From contig NZ_DASVSF010000097.1 in assembly GCF_036388275.1 (NCBI RefSeq), forward strand, positions 1 to 64,000: a stretch of DNA of 64,000 nucleotides, read 5' to 3'. Shown here in pieces: positions 1 to 7,983 of the stretch. This DNA is from Longimicrobium sp. (lineage in GTDB: Bacteria > Gemmatimonadota > Gemmatimonadetes > Longimicrobiales > Longimicrobiaceae). Made by a program: the position numbers and the translations under genes. A model generated the notes under the pieces. The model ran no database searches. It saw nothing but the letters and a program-made list of their open reading frames with translations, and was not told the DNA's origin. Each line of letters begins with the position of its first letter. Position 1 is the first letter of the stretch.

Positions 1-154
1 TGCGGGCGAGAGGACTTCACCAGCCGCCTCCAGCTGCTCTATGATGCTCATGGGCCACAATATGTAGTGGCTCATGTGAACAAAGTCTACAGTTTTGTAC
101 AACCCACTGAACGGTTACGCCGCGACTTCAGTCGCCCCAGCAGGGCCGAGGCCG
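1..154. other. Left-edge segment, possible partial gene
   Basis: Both strands are partly open here. On the minus strand an ATG at 75 opens a frame running off the left edge and beginning MSHYILWPMSIIEQLEAAGE; the plus strand is also open from base 1. Base composition is less GC-rich than the neighbours around 40-110. Bases about 121-150 match a repeat module seen again near 10185 and 30125 (a CCGCGACTTC-type core followed by GTCGCCCCAG). I cannot decide which frame, if either, is a gene. Confidence 0.25.
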
Positions 155-1711
155 TCAGTTCCGCGCGTACGTCGTCCAGCCGGCGTACCACGGCGTGCCG
201 GTGCCCGCGACGGCGCCCACGTAGTTGACCGTGGTGAAGAAGCCGTCGTTCGGCGGGGTGGCCGCGGCGCCTGCCGCCAGCGCGGGGGAGCCCGCGGCGG
301 GCACGAAGCTGGGGGCATCCAGGTTGAAGGGGTTCGTCAGCTGCGCGTCCGCCACCTGCGTGACGCTCCATCCCGCCGACGCGCGGCAGGTGGCTTCGTT
401 CGCGTCCGCGTCGGGATCGTCGAGCGAGGTCAGGTTGCTCGCGAGCGTGTTGGCCACGCGCAGGTCGCCGGTGCCGCAGTGCGCGGCGGTCAGCGCGTCG
501 TCGATGTCGAAGGCGTACGCGTAGCCGGTGATGATGGCGTTCATCACGTCGCCGCGCGTGCCCCGGCGCAGGTGCATGCCCACGGGGCTCTTGCCCGCGG
601 CGCCGCGCCCGTTCCGCCCCACCAACGTCACGTTGTAGATGGAGGGGTCCGTCCAAGGCTGCGCGTCGAAGGTGGTCTCGTTGTTGTCGACCTCGAAGCC
701 CTTGTCGCCCAGCAGCGTGTCGGCCTGCGCGATCCAGAACTGCCCCTTCCCTGCCCACCCCGTGGAATAGTCGAAGGCGTCGTCGTCCTGGCCGGTGACC
801 ATCGCGTAGCGGACGTTGACGGTGCCGCCGAACCACTCGATGCCGTCGTCCAGGCCAAAGTGCACCTGCACGTACTCAATGGTGGTGCCGCTGCCCACAC
901 CGTTCAGCGTCAGCCCGTTCAGCTCGTTGTTGGGGCTGACCTCGTAGCCCGCGTACTCGATGCGCACGTAGCGGAGAACGCCGCTGTTGTCGTTCTGCAC
1001 CGTGCCGCCGTACGTGCCCGAGCTTCCCTCGCCCGAGCAGGGCTGCGGGAAGTTGCAGTTGGAGCGGCCGTTAATCACCAGGCCGCCCCAGTCGCCGCGG
1101 CGCCGATTGCCGGGTTCCCGCATGCTGGTGAACACGATGGGCTCCGCGGCGGTGCCGTTCGCCACGATGCGCCCGCCGCGCCGGATCACCAGGTAGCTGA
1201 CGCCGGCCAGCGTGTCACCCACCAGCTTCGTCCCAGCGGGGATGGTGAGCACCGCACCGGAATCCACCGTCACCGGCCCGCTGATGACGTACAGCGTGTC
1301 CTTGGAGAGGGTACGAGTGCCGTCCTTCGCGAGGTTCACCAGGTTCGTACGCTTCTCTCCCACGGCCAGCACGAATGGGGTGCTGGCGCCGGAAACGTCG
1401 CCGCCGCGCACGGCGACGACGCTGTAGCTGTAGGTGTTTCCCGGCGTCACGGTGTCGGCGTACGTGGTCGCCGTCACGCCGGTGTAGGTGACACTGGCGC
1501 TCCGCGTGACGTTCTGCCGCTGGATGGTGTAGCTCTCGGCGCCGCTCGCCGGCTGGAAGGTCACCATCGCCTTAGCGCCATCGTACGCCACCGCAAGGTT
1601 GGCCGGTGCGCCGAGCGGCGCATCGGCGGGATCGCCGTCGCAGGCCGCCACGCCGCCCGCCAGCACCGCCGCGAGCACCACGTTCGCCAGTCTGCTCATC
1701 CGCATCCGCAT
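155..1711 (-). CDS. Lipoprotein with fibronectin III domain and beta-helix
   Basis: About 518 residues. The N-terminus (MRMRMSRLANVV...GGVAAC) is a lipoprotein signal ending in a Cys lipobox. A fibronectin type III-like segment follows (about residues 35-120, with the SYTIQR and TPGNTYSYSVVAV strands), then a long region of WGGLVING- and VRIEYAGYE-type repeats typical of right-handed parallel beta-helix surface proteins. It is probably outer-membrane or surface anchored. It lies directly downstream of the TonB receptor: an ATG at 1747 overlaps the receptor stop (ATGA), but an AGGAG at about 1715-1720 favours the inner MRMRM start used here. Such pairs suggest a partner for substrate capture; the ligand is unknown. 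Confidence 0.8.
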   Translation of the reverse strand: MRMRMSRLANVVLAAVLAGGVAACDGDPADAPLGAPANLAVAYDGAKAMVTFQPASGAESYTIQRQNVTRSASVTYTGVTATTYADTVTPGNTYSYSVVAVRGGDVSGASTPFVLAVGEKRTNLVNLAKDGTRTLSKDTLYVISGPVTVDSGAVLTIPAGTKLVGDTLAGVSYLVIRRGGRIVANGTAAEPIVFTSMREPGNRRRGDWGGLVINGRSNCNFPQPCSGEGSSGTYGGTVQNDNSGVLRYVRIEYAGYEVSPNNELNGLTLNGVGSGTTIEYVQVHFGLDDGIEWFGGTVNVRYAMVTGQDDDAFDYSTGWAGKGQFWIAQADTLLGDKGFEVDNNETTFDAQPWTDPSIYNVTLVGRNGRGAAGKSPVGMHLRRGTRGDVMNAIITGYAYAFDIDDALTAAHCGTGDLRVANTLASNLTSLDDPDADANEATCRASAGWSVTQVADAQLTNPFNLDAPSFVPAAGSPALAAGAAATPPNDGFFTTVNYVGAVAGTGTPWYAGWTTYARN

Positions 1712-1746
1712 CGTCTCCTGTTGGGTGGTCGAGATCTTCGTGGACA

Positions 1747-4605
1747 TCAGCGTCCCGGCTCCCACGAAAGGGAGAGCGAGATCGCACGTCCAAGGTCATA
1801 CTGCCGTGTGGTGACCGTGTCACCGTTGGGGAACGACTGTGTGTAACGAACCTCCTGCCCCAGCAGGCGGGTCGCGGAAAGCTTCATCTCGAACCCGCGC
1901 GGAAGCCGCTGCTCCACCGTCAGGTCCAGCTGCGTGCGGCCTTCCTCGTACACGTCGGGAAGCGCCAGCCCGCCGAACGCGTCCAGCCGCCGGCCGAAGC
2001 GGTTGAAGAGCACCGTGGCCGTCGTGCCGCTGCGCTGCCCGTCCCACGTCAATCCCGCGTTCACCACGTACGGCGACTGCCCGAAGAGCGGGCGCGCCCG
2101 GCTGCTGGCCGAAACGGTGTCGGGGGTGAGCGGGTCGTCGAAGCGGTAGATCACCGTCTGCCCCACGCTGGTCTGCGAGTGGACCAGGGTGAGGTTGGCG
2201 TTCACCGAGAACTCCTGCAGCGCCGGGAGCAGGCGGCCCAGGTTGGTGCGCGCCTCCAGCTCGGTGCCGTACAGCTCTGCGCGGTCGCCGTTGGCGTAGG
2301 TCTGCGCCGGGTTGGTGCCCAGCACCAGCGCCAGCGGCTCGATGGGATCGTCGAAGCGCTTGTGGAAGGCGCTGGCGGCGAGCACCGAGCCGGTGCCCAG
2401 GAACCACTCCCAGCGCAGGTCGGTGTTGATGATGGAGGTGCGGCGCAGGTACGGGTTGCCGACGACGACCGCGCCGCCGAAGTAGTCCACGTACAGGTAG
2501 GGCGCGAGCTCGCGGAACTGCGGGCGGGCCACCGTGCGCGACGCCGCGGCGCGCAGGTTCATGTCCGGCGTGAGCTCGTAGGTGAGGTTGATTCCCGGCA
2601 GCAGGTCGACGTTCTCCAGCTCCGCGCGGGGAAGCGCGCCTTCCACCCGGTTCAGGCGGTTGACGGCCTGCGTGGCGATGCTGGCCTGCTCCACCCGCGC
2701 GCCGCCGGCGACGCGGAGGCGCGGGAGCAGCTGGAAGTCCGCCATCAGGTAGCCGGCGAAGACGCTGAAATCGGAGTCGTAGTTGTCGCCGGCGAAGGTG
2801 GCCTCGTCCAGCGTCAGCTGCCCCGGCTGGTCGCCGAAGTTGCCGGCGGCGAACAGGTCGTTGGGCGCCAGCGCCGCGTCGTCGTTGCCGAGCGCCACGA
2901 TGGGGCGCACGCGGATCCGCCGCGCGTACACGGTGCGGTCGCGCACGTCCGCCGCCCCGCCGAGGGACAGCGTGGCGCCGGATCCCAGGAAATTAGCGGG
3001 GAGCTTCAGGTCCACCCCGGGGTTCCACCCGCGGTCTTCCAGGTCCTGGTGAAGGATCTGCCCGCTCTCCGAGACGTCCTGGAACAGCCGCGCCCCGCCT
3101 TCTTCGGGCGACGCGTAGACGGTGGTGCGGGTGCCGGGCTCGTAACGGCGGGAGAAGGAGAAGGGGAGGCGCCAGCGCAGGGTGGCGTCGCCGAACGGAA
3201 GGAGGTGCTGCCCCCGGAGCTGCGCGTTCGCCATCGTGTTTTCCACGTAGCGAAGCCGCGTCTGGTCCAGGAAGGGGCCGCGGTTGGCGTAGAAGCCGCT
3301 GAGGGAGCGCGCCTCGGCCTCAGCCAGGTGGTTGTAGACCAGCGTGGCGGTCACCCGGCCGGTGTCGCTGAGGCGGATGCCGCCGTTCAGCAGCGCTCCG
3401 ACGGTGGTCTCGCGCGCCGTGGCCGTGCTGGAAAGGTCCGTCTGCCGCTCCGGCGCGCCGCCGGTGACGCCGAAGAAGCGCTCGGCGCGGTCCGCCGGCT
3501 GCGAGGCGCCGCTGGCCCACGAGAAGGTGCCCATCAGCCCCAGCGGCTTGCCTAAGGCGTCCACCTCGTCCCCGAACGACACGCCCAGGCTGCCGTTGGC
3601 GGGAAGGGTGCCGCCGACAGGCCCCCAGTGCGGCCCGGCGATCCCGCTCACCACGCGCTCGCGCGTACCGGCATCGGCGGGAAGCCCGTTCACCTCGGCG
3701 TCGCGCGGCAGGCCGGCGGGCAGGTCCATCGCCCCGCCGAACCCCAACAGGTTACCGGCGGGATAGCCCAGCGCCGCGCTTCCCGTCTCGCCCTGCGTCC
3801 ATCCCATGCCGGACGACAGGCGGAAGACGCGCTCGGTGGGCGCGGCTTTCGTCTCGATCTGCACCAGGCCGCCAGCGTAGTCGCCCGGCTGGTCGGGCGA
3901 ATAGGTCTTGGCGGTGATCACGCTTTCCAGCAGCGCGGTGGGGATGATGTCGAGGGGAACGGCCTTGCGGTCGGGGATGGGCGAGGGGAGGGCGGCGCCG
4001 TTGAGCGTGGTGTTGCCGTAGCGCTCGCCCAGGCCGCGAACGTAGACGAAGCGGCCGTCCACCACCGACACGCCGGGCACGCGCCGCACCACCGCCGCGG
4101 CGTCGCCGTCCGGCGTCTGCGACATCTGCTCGGCGCCGATGGCGTCGACCACGCTGGCGGAGTTGCGCCGCTCGGAAAGGAGCGCGCCGGTGCTTCCGCG
4201 TTCCGCCTGGGCGGTAACGGTGACGCCGGTGAGCATCAGCGCGGCCGGGGCGAGCGAGACGTTCAGCTCCGCCGTGCGGCCCTCCGCGACGGCGACGCCC
4301 GTTACCGTCTTGGGAGAATAGCTGAGGGCCGTCACCGTGACCGAGTGCGTTCCCTGGGGAACGCCGGCCAGCGTGTAACGGCCCTCCACGTCGGTCGACA
4401 CGCGGGCCTGCGTGCCGGCGACGTTCACCTGCGCGGAGGCGACCCCCTCGCCCTGCGCGTTCACGACGCGCCCGGCGATGCGGCCGGCCTGCGCGGCCAG
4501 CGGAGCGGCGGAAACGAGCAGCGCCGCGAAAAGAAGCGCGAGAGCAGCGCGCACGCTGCTCCCGCGGGAGTGGTCGGGACGGATCAACCGGTGAGATGGT
4601 CTCAC
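1747..4605 (-). CDS. TonB-dependent outer membrane receptor
   Basis: 952 residues from a GTG start with GAGGG seven bases upstream. After a signal peptide ending near APLAAQA comes a carboxypeptidase regulatory-like domain (about residues 40-120: GRIAGRVVNAQGEGV, GRYTLAGVPQGTHSVTV), then a plug domain (about 135-240: VRRVPGVSVVDGRFVYVRGL, RYGNTTLNGAALP) and a long beta-barrel region ending in SLSLSWEPGR. This is the SusC-like or OMP_b-brl architecture of TonB-energised importers. The carboxypeptidase-like domain marks the Bacteroidota/Gemmatimonadota style. The substrate cannot be told from sequence. It is followed with overlapping stop/start by a beta-helix lipoprotein. Confidence 0.9.
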   Translation of the reverse strand: MRPSHRLIRPDHSRGSSVRAALALLFAALLVSAAPLAAQAGRIAGRVVNAQGEGVASAQVNVAGTQARVSTDVEGRYTLAGVPQGTHSVTVTALSYSPKTVTGVAVAEGRTAELNVSLAPAALMLTGVTVTAQAERGSTGALLSERRNSASVVDAIGAEQMSQTPDGDAAAVVRRVPGVSVVDGRFVYVRGLGERYGNTTLNGAALPSPIPDRKAVPLDIIPTALLESVITAKTYSPDQPGDYAGGLVQIETKAAPTERVFRLSSGMGWTQGETGSAALGYPAGNLLGFGGAMDLPAGLPRDAEVNGLPADAGTRERVVSGIAGPHWGPVGGTLPANGSLGVSFGDEVDALGKPLGLMGTFSWASGASQPADRAERFFGVTGGAPERQTDLSSTATARETTVGALLNGGIRLSDTGRVTATLVYNHLAEAEARSLSGFYANRGPFLDQTRLRYVENTMANAQLRGQHLLPFGDATLRWRLPFSFSRRYEPGTRTTVYASPEEGGARLFQDVSESGQILHQDLEDRGWNPGVDLKLPANFLGSGATLSLGGAADVRDRTVYARRIRVRPIVALGNDDAALAPNDLFAAGNFGDQPGQLTLDEATFAGDNYDSDFSVFAGYLMADFQLLPRLRVAGGARVEQASIATQAVNRLNRVEGALPRAELENVDLLPGINLTYELTPDMNLRAAASRTVARPQFRELAPYLYVDYFGGAVVVGNPYLRRTSIINTDLRWEWFLGTGSVLAASAFHKRFDDPIEPLALVLGTNPAQTYANGDRAELYGTELEARTNLGRLLPALQEFSVNANLTLVHSQTSVGQTVIYRFDDPLTPDTVSASSRARPLFGQSPYVVNAGLTWDGQRSGTTATVLFNRFGRRLDAFGGLALPDVYEEGRTQLDLTVEQRLPRGFEMKLSATRLLGQEVRYTQSFPNGDTVTTRQYDLGRAISLSLSWEPGR

Positions 4606-4764
4606 GGAAAGCCCTCGCCTAGGTGCTGGTGGACAAGCTTGGCATCAGCCCGCTGGAGCGGACACCGAAACCTGCCTGACCACCATCACGGCGGAACCTT
4701 CCACCGGTCGCGATGCCGTCACGATCGGTCTACGTGGTGGTGACGTCCAGGAACCGGGATTCCG

Positions 4765-5988
4765 CTAGCGCGGCCGGTTCAGAGTGTAGAGATGGACGTG
4801 CTCAACATCCAGCGAGTCGAGAGCGGTGCCGAGCATGAAGTCCCCACCGATCTGCCGCACCTGGAATCCGGCAGGGGTCGCGACGGTCGTAAGCCATCGG
4901 CCCTCCCGGTCGAACACGTCCCACCGCCCCTCCGTCGCCCGCGTCACGCGCGGATGCTCGACCCACAAGTAGCCTTCCTCGTCCAACAGCAGCGACTCGA
5001 AGGCGGGGAGGGTAGCTCGATGCGGAACATCGGGGTTTCGCTTGGCGAACTGCGCCCGAAGCTGCGGCGGCACACCCGAAAGATCGCGTGGCTGCTCGCG
5101 GTAGCTGGCAAGGTCCGCGTTCGTGACCTGGCTGGGGACGTGGGCCCTGCGGATGCGCCGTACCGGGGCTCCGGGCAGCCGATATTCCGTCACTTCGTAG
5201 CGGTCGTCGTCGGCGACGAAGTACCGGTTTCCCCCGACCACGAGGTGAACGTCCCGCCCGAAGATCACCTCTTCCATGGTCATGGCGCCGCTCGACGCCA
5301 GCGTCACCGTCTCGGGGCCAGGAAACCGCCCGATGGTGTCCCGAGCCTCGCCGCCCGAGGGCCCGAAGCGAAGGTAGACGACCGAATCTCGCCTGGCAGC
5401 GGTGGACGCGGACCTGGCGCCCCCTGCCGGCAACCCGGCCGTGAGCACGAACGAGCCGTCGCCCAGGACTCCGATGAACCGGGGAAACAGCCCCAGGCCT
5501 GCTGGTGACACTTCATGAGCCAGCTGCCCCGTGTGATCGAAGACCGACACGCGCCGCAGCCGCGGATCCCACACGGCAATGGAGTCGCCGCGAAGCAGCG
5601 CAACGTTCTCGACGGCGCGGAACTCCCCGGGCCCTCCACCCTCGCGGCCGATGCTGCGAAGATGGGTACCACGCGCGTCGAACACATGAAGCACCTGCGA
5701 ACCTTTGTCGGCGACGACGACGCGGCCATCACTGAGGCGCACCGCCCCCGCCACCCCCGTCAGCGTATACGAGCCCTCCCCATCATCTCCGCCGATGCTC
5801 AGCAGGGGCGACCGCGACACCGTCCAGGTGGCCCCCTCCCCCTCGTACGGCGCCGTATTCTCCACGACCGGAGCCTCGGGCACGCCTGTGTTGCCGTGGG
5901 GCGGTGGGCGGTCGCCACAGCCGCACAGCAGGAGTGCGGCCCCGAGGACCACTCGGACGGCGAATCGGGACGGCATGGGCATCTCCAT
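4765..5988 (-). CDS. Six-bladed beta-propeller lipoprotein
   Basis: About 407 residues. Three in-frame ATGs lie at the N-terminus (MEMPMPSRF); GGAG before the third would make the protein four residues shorter. The signal ends in a lipobox (LLLCGC). The body carries NHL-like blades such as DGRVVVADKGSQVLHVFDAR, GTHLRSIGREGGGPGEF and RGDSIAVWDPRLRRVSVFD, characteristic of 6-bladed propeller proteins found in many copies in this group. Role unknown; probably a periplasmic or surface binding protein. It is transcribed alone, 159 bp downstream of the TonB receptor start. Confidence 0.75.
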   Translation of the reverse strand: MEMPMPSRFAVRVVLGAALLLCGCGDRPPPHGNTGVPEAPVVENTAPYEGEGATWTVSRSPLLSIGGDDGEGSYTLTGVAGAVRLSDGRVVVADKGSQVLHVFDARGTHLRSIGREGGGPGEFRAVENVALLRGDSIAVWDPRLRRVSVFDHTGQLAHEVSPAGLGLFPRFIGVLGDGSFVLTAGLPAGGARSASTAARRDSVVYLRFGPSGGEARDTIGRFPGPETVTLASSGAMTMEEVIFGRDVHLVVGGNRYFVADDDRYEVTEYRLPGAPVRRIRRAHVPSQVTNADLASYREQPRDLSGVPPQLRAQFAKRNPDVPHRATLPAFESLLLDEEGYLWVEHPRVTRATEGRWDVFDREGRWLTTVATPAGFQVRQIGGDFMLGTALDSLDVEHVHLYTLNRPR

Positions 5989-6217
5989 GGGGGCGAAACT
6001 GCACGGGGGTGGACCCGCCGCGGTTTAAGTTCAAAACGTGGGGACGCCTCTACGTCGCTCGCGGCGCCGGAAAGCAGCCCAGCGGGCATGCGCTCCAGCT
6101 CCTCGAGGAGTAGCGGCAGCAGCTTTCCCCTGCAGGACCGCCGTGGCCGTGGCGGTTAGCGCGCGAGAGTTCCCGATCAGCTCACAGCGGGTGCACGCTG
6201 AGCCAATCAAACACGTT

Positions 6218-6237
6218 CGTCGGCGGAGGGGCCGACG
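6218..6237 (-). terminator. Possible stem-loop terminator
   Basis: A 7-bp perfect stem (CGTCGGC / GCCGACG) with a six-base loop lies 8 bases past the stop of the small Cys-rich gene. It lacks a clear U-tract, so it may only be an mRNA end hairpin. Confidence 0.35.
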
Positions 6238-6244
6238 TGAATCG

Positions 6245-6445
6245 CTACCCCTGTGGCGGATCTTCGGCCGGGGCCTTGGGGCAGGTGACCTGCTCGCACT
6301 TGCAGTTGCTGCCGCTGCAAACACACACCCAGCAGGTGATCTGTGCGTACGCGGGAGGCGGATTGTAGGTGAGCGCGGCCATGCCGGAGAAGAGGCCCGC
6401 CACTACCGCCAACCCTGGGGCCATTCGTGAGAGCTTCATGGACAT
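6245..6445 (-). CDS. Small secreted cysteine-rich peptide
   Basis: 66 residues. The N-terminal half (MSMKLSRMAPGLAVVAGLF...PPAYA) is a Sec signal peptide with a likely cleavage after AYA. The mature part is only about 33 residues and contains six cysteines in CWVCVCSGSNCKCEQVTC. The ATG at 6445 or 6439 may be used. A well-formed promoter lies upstream at 6519-6547 with exact TTGACA. No family recognised. The Cys spacing could bind metal or form disulfides; that is inference only. Confidence 0.6.
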   Translation of the reverse strand: MSMKLSRMAPGLAVVAGLFSGMAALTYNPPPAYAQITCWVCVCSGSNCKCEQVTCPKAPAEDPPQG

Positions 6446-6518
6446 GTGATATCTCGCTATGGAAGGGTGAGATGATGAGATAGGAACTATGTGGGATCCG
6501 CGTGCACCCGGACTCTGC

Positions 6519-6547
6519 AGAGTACGGTGGATTTTCGCACTTGTCAA
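6519..6547 (-). promoter_or_regulatory. Sigma70-type promoter for small Cys-rich gene
   Basis: Reading the minus strand, TTGACA (6547-6542) is followed after exactly 17 bases by TACTCT (6524-6519). The predicted transcript start is near 6512, giving a leader of about 65 bases. The surrounding DNA is less GC-rich than average. Confidence 0.55.
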
Positions 6548-6797
6548 GCGTTACGTCTCAAAAGGGACGGGAAACCCAGGGGCATCGACTGGCGCTGTCC
6601 TCGTTCGTTTCACGCCGGCCGCGATACCATGAAGCATTGTACCCGTTTTGGCGATCCAACACTCCGTGCGCGGGCTACGGCAATGCCGCGCACCAAGAGG
6701 CGGGACCCTGCTGAAGGGGAGCCCCGAACCGGAGTTCACGCGAACCTGCCACGCCAGCCCGGCAGGTCTGCTTAATGAACGCGCGCCGCTCCCCGTC

Positions 6798-7871
6798 TCA
6801 GAAGGCGAGCTGGAACTGGGCCTTGAAGCTCTGCGCAGACTCCCCGGTTTGCGAATTCCAGAGGTCGTAGTTGAGCGAGAACCGGTTGAGGCCGCCCAGC
6901 CACAGGTTCACGCCGGGGGTGATCAGCGTGCCTCCGCTGGCGCCCAGCCCCTCGGCGGGTGCGTCGTCGGCATCGATCTCGGCGTAGCTCACCCGGAACA
7001 TGGGCTCGACCCCAGAGATGGCGCGCGAAACGCGGCCCATCCGGTAGCCCAGCCACCCCTGCGCGCCCACGAACCGAGCACCCAGGAACGGATCGAAGTC
7101 GCCCGCCACCACCTCGCCCAGCAGGTGAAGCCCGCCCCGTTCGCTGCCGATCTCCACGTCGGCTTCCCATGCATCCCCACGCCGCACCTCGACCTCGTCT
7201 TCGCCCGTCGCGAAATCGCGCGCCGAGTACGAGGCGTTCAGCTTGAGGTTGGGCGCGGGCGCCACGCCCACGCGGGCGACGACCTGTCCGGTGTTCTCGT
7301 TGGGGAAGTCCGCGCGGGCGGGGCCGTTGAACCACCCCACCGCGTACGACAGGCCCAGCGGCGCGCCCGCCGGCTCACCGCGCAGCTGCAGCCCCACGTC
7401 ACGGTCGCCGTATCCGAGGCCCGAAACCAGGTTCCACTCGTCGTACTCGTCCGAAAGGCCGCGGATGCGCACCCCGCGCTCGATGGGCAGTATGCGCGAG
7501 CTGCTGTACATCGTCATGATGCTGAACGGCCGGTACGCCTGGCCCGCCCACACCATCAGCGCGGGGTCCAGCGCGAACCGCACGTACGCGTCGCGGATGC
7601 TCACGCGGCTCCCCGCGAACTCCGGGCTGATCTTGCCGCTGACCACCCGGTTGAACTGCAGCGTCGCTTCCAGGCGCACCCGGCGCAGGGCGGTTTCGGC
7701 CCGCGGCACGTCGTCTTCCGACGAGGTGTTGAACTGCGTTTGGACGCGGCCGTTGAACGTCAGGCGCGACGAGTCGGGGCCCGCGATGGTGAATCCCTGG
7801 GCGGTGGCGGGCGCCGCGGCCAAGCAGAGGGCGAGAGCGAGGGCGGGAACGCGGATTCGCGGTGCGGGCAT
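6798..7871 (-). CDS. Phosphate-selective porin O/P-like protein
   Basis: 357 residues. A signal peptide ends at APATAQG, followed by the OprP-like start GFTIAGPDSSRLTFNGRVQTQF and a beta-barrel ending in an aromatic residue (FKAQFQLAF), as outer-membrane proteins do. The segment SPEFAGSRVSIRDAYVRF fits the porin O/P family. The ATG at 7871 is chosen because it opens directly into the signal peptide. It sits just downstream of a PhoR-like kinase gene, and the 5' region carries 11-bp spaced GTCACG repeats, so phosphate-starvation control is likely. The anion specificity is inferred from family and context. Confidence 0.8.
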   Translation of the reverse strand: MPAPRIRVPALALALCLAAAPATAQGFTIAGPDSSRLTFNGRVQTQFNTSSEDDVPRAETALRRVRLEATLQFNRVVSGKISPEFAGSRVSIRDAYVRFALDPALMVWAGQAYRPFSIMTMYSSSRILPIERGVRIRGLSDEYDEWNLVSGLGYGDRDVGLQLRGEPAGAPLGLSYAVGWFNGPARADFPNENTGQVVARVGVAPAPNLKLNASYSARDFATGEDEVEVRRGDAWEADVEIGSERGGLHLLGEVVAGDFDPFLGARFVGAQGWLGYRMGRVSRAISGVEPMFRVSYAEIDADDAPAEGLGASGGTLITPGVNLWLGGLNRFSLNYDLWNSQTGESAQSFKAQFQLAF

Positions 7872-7890
7872 GGGCGAGAGGTCGCTGGAT

Positions 7891-7907
7891 CGTGACGAAG
7901 GCGTGAC
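7891..7907 (-). promoter_or_regulatory. Candidate PhoB-type direct repeat, site 1
   Basis: On the minus strand GTCACG occurs twice with an 11-base period (7907-7902 and 7896-7891). An 11-bp period of GTCA-like half-sites is the layout of Pho boxes. It lies only about 20 bases from the porin start codon. Confidence 0.4.
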
Positions 7908-7954
7908 ACAATCGCCAGAATACCGCAACCACGACACGAATGCACGTCCGCCGT

Positions 7955-7971
7955 GTCACGTCCGCGTAACG
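7955..7971 (-). promoter_or_regulatory. Candidate PhoB-type direct repeat, site 2
   Basis: On the plus strand GTCACG and GTAACG begin 11 bases apart (7955 and 7966); on the minus strand the pair reads CGTTAC then CGTGAC. A TATTCT at 7922-7917 could be the porin -10 element about 32 bases downstream. The site is in the short gap between the PhoR-like gene and the porin gene. Confidence 0.4.
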
Positions 7972-7983
7972 GCAACGGCTTCG

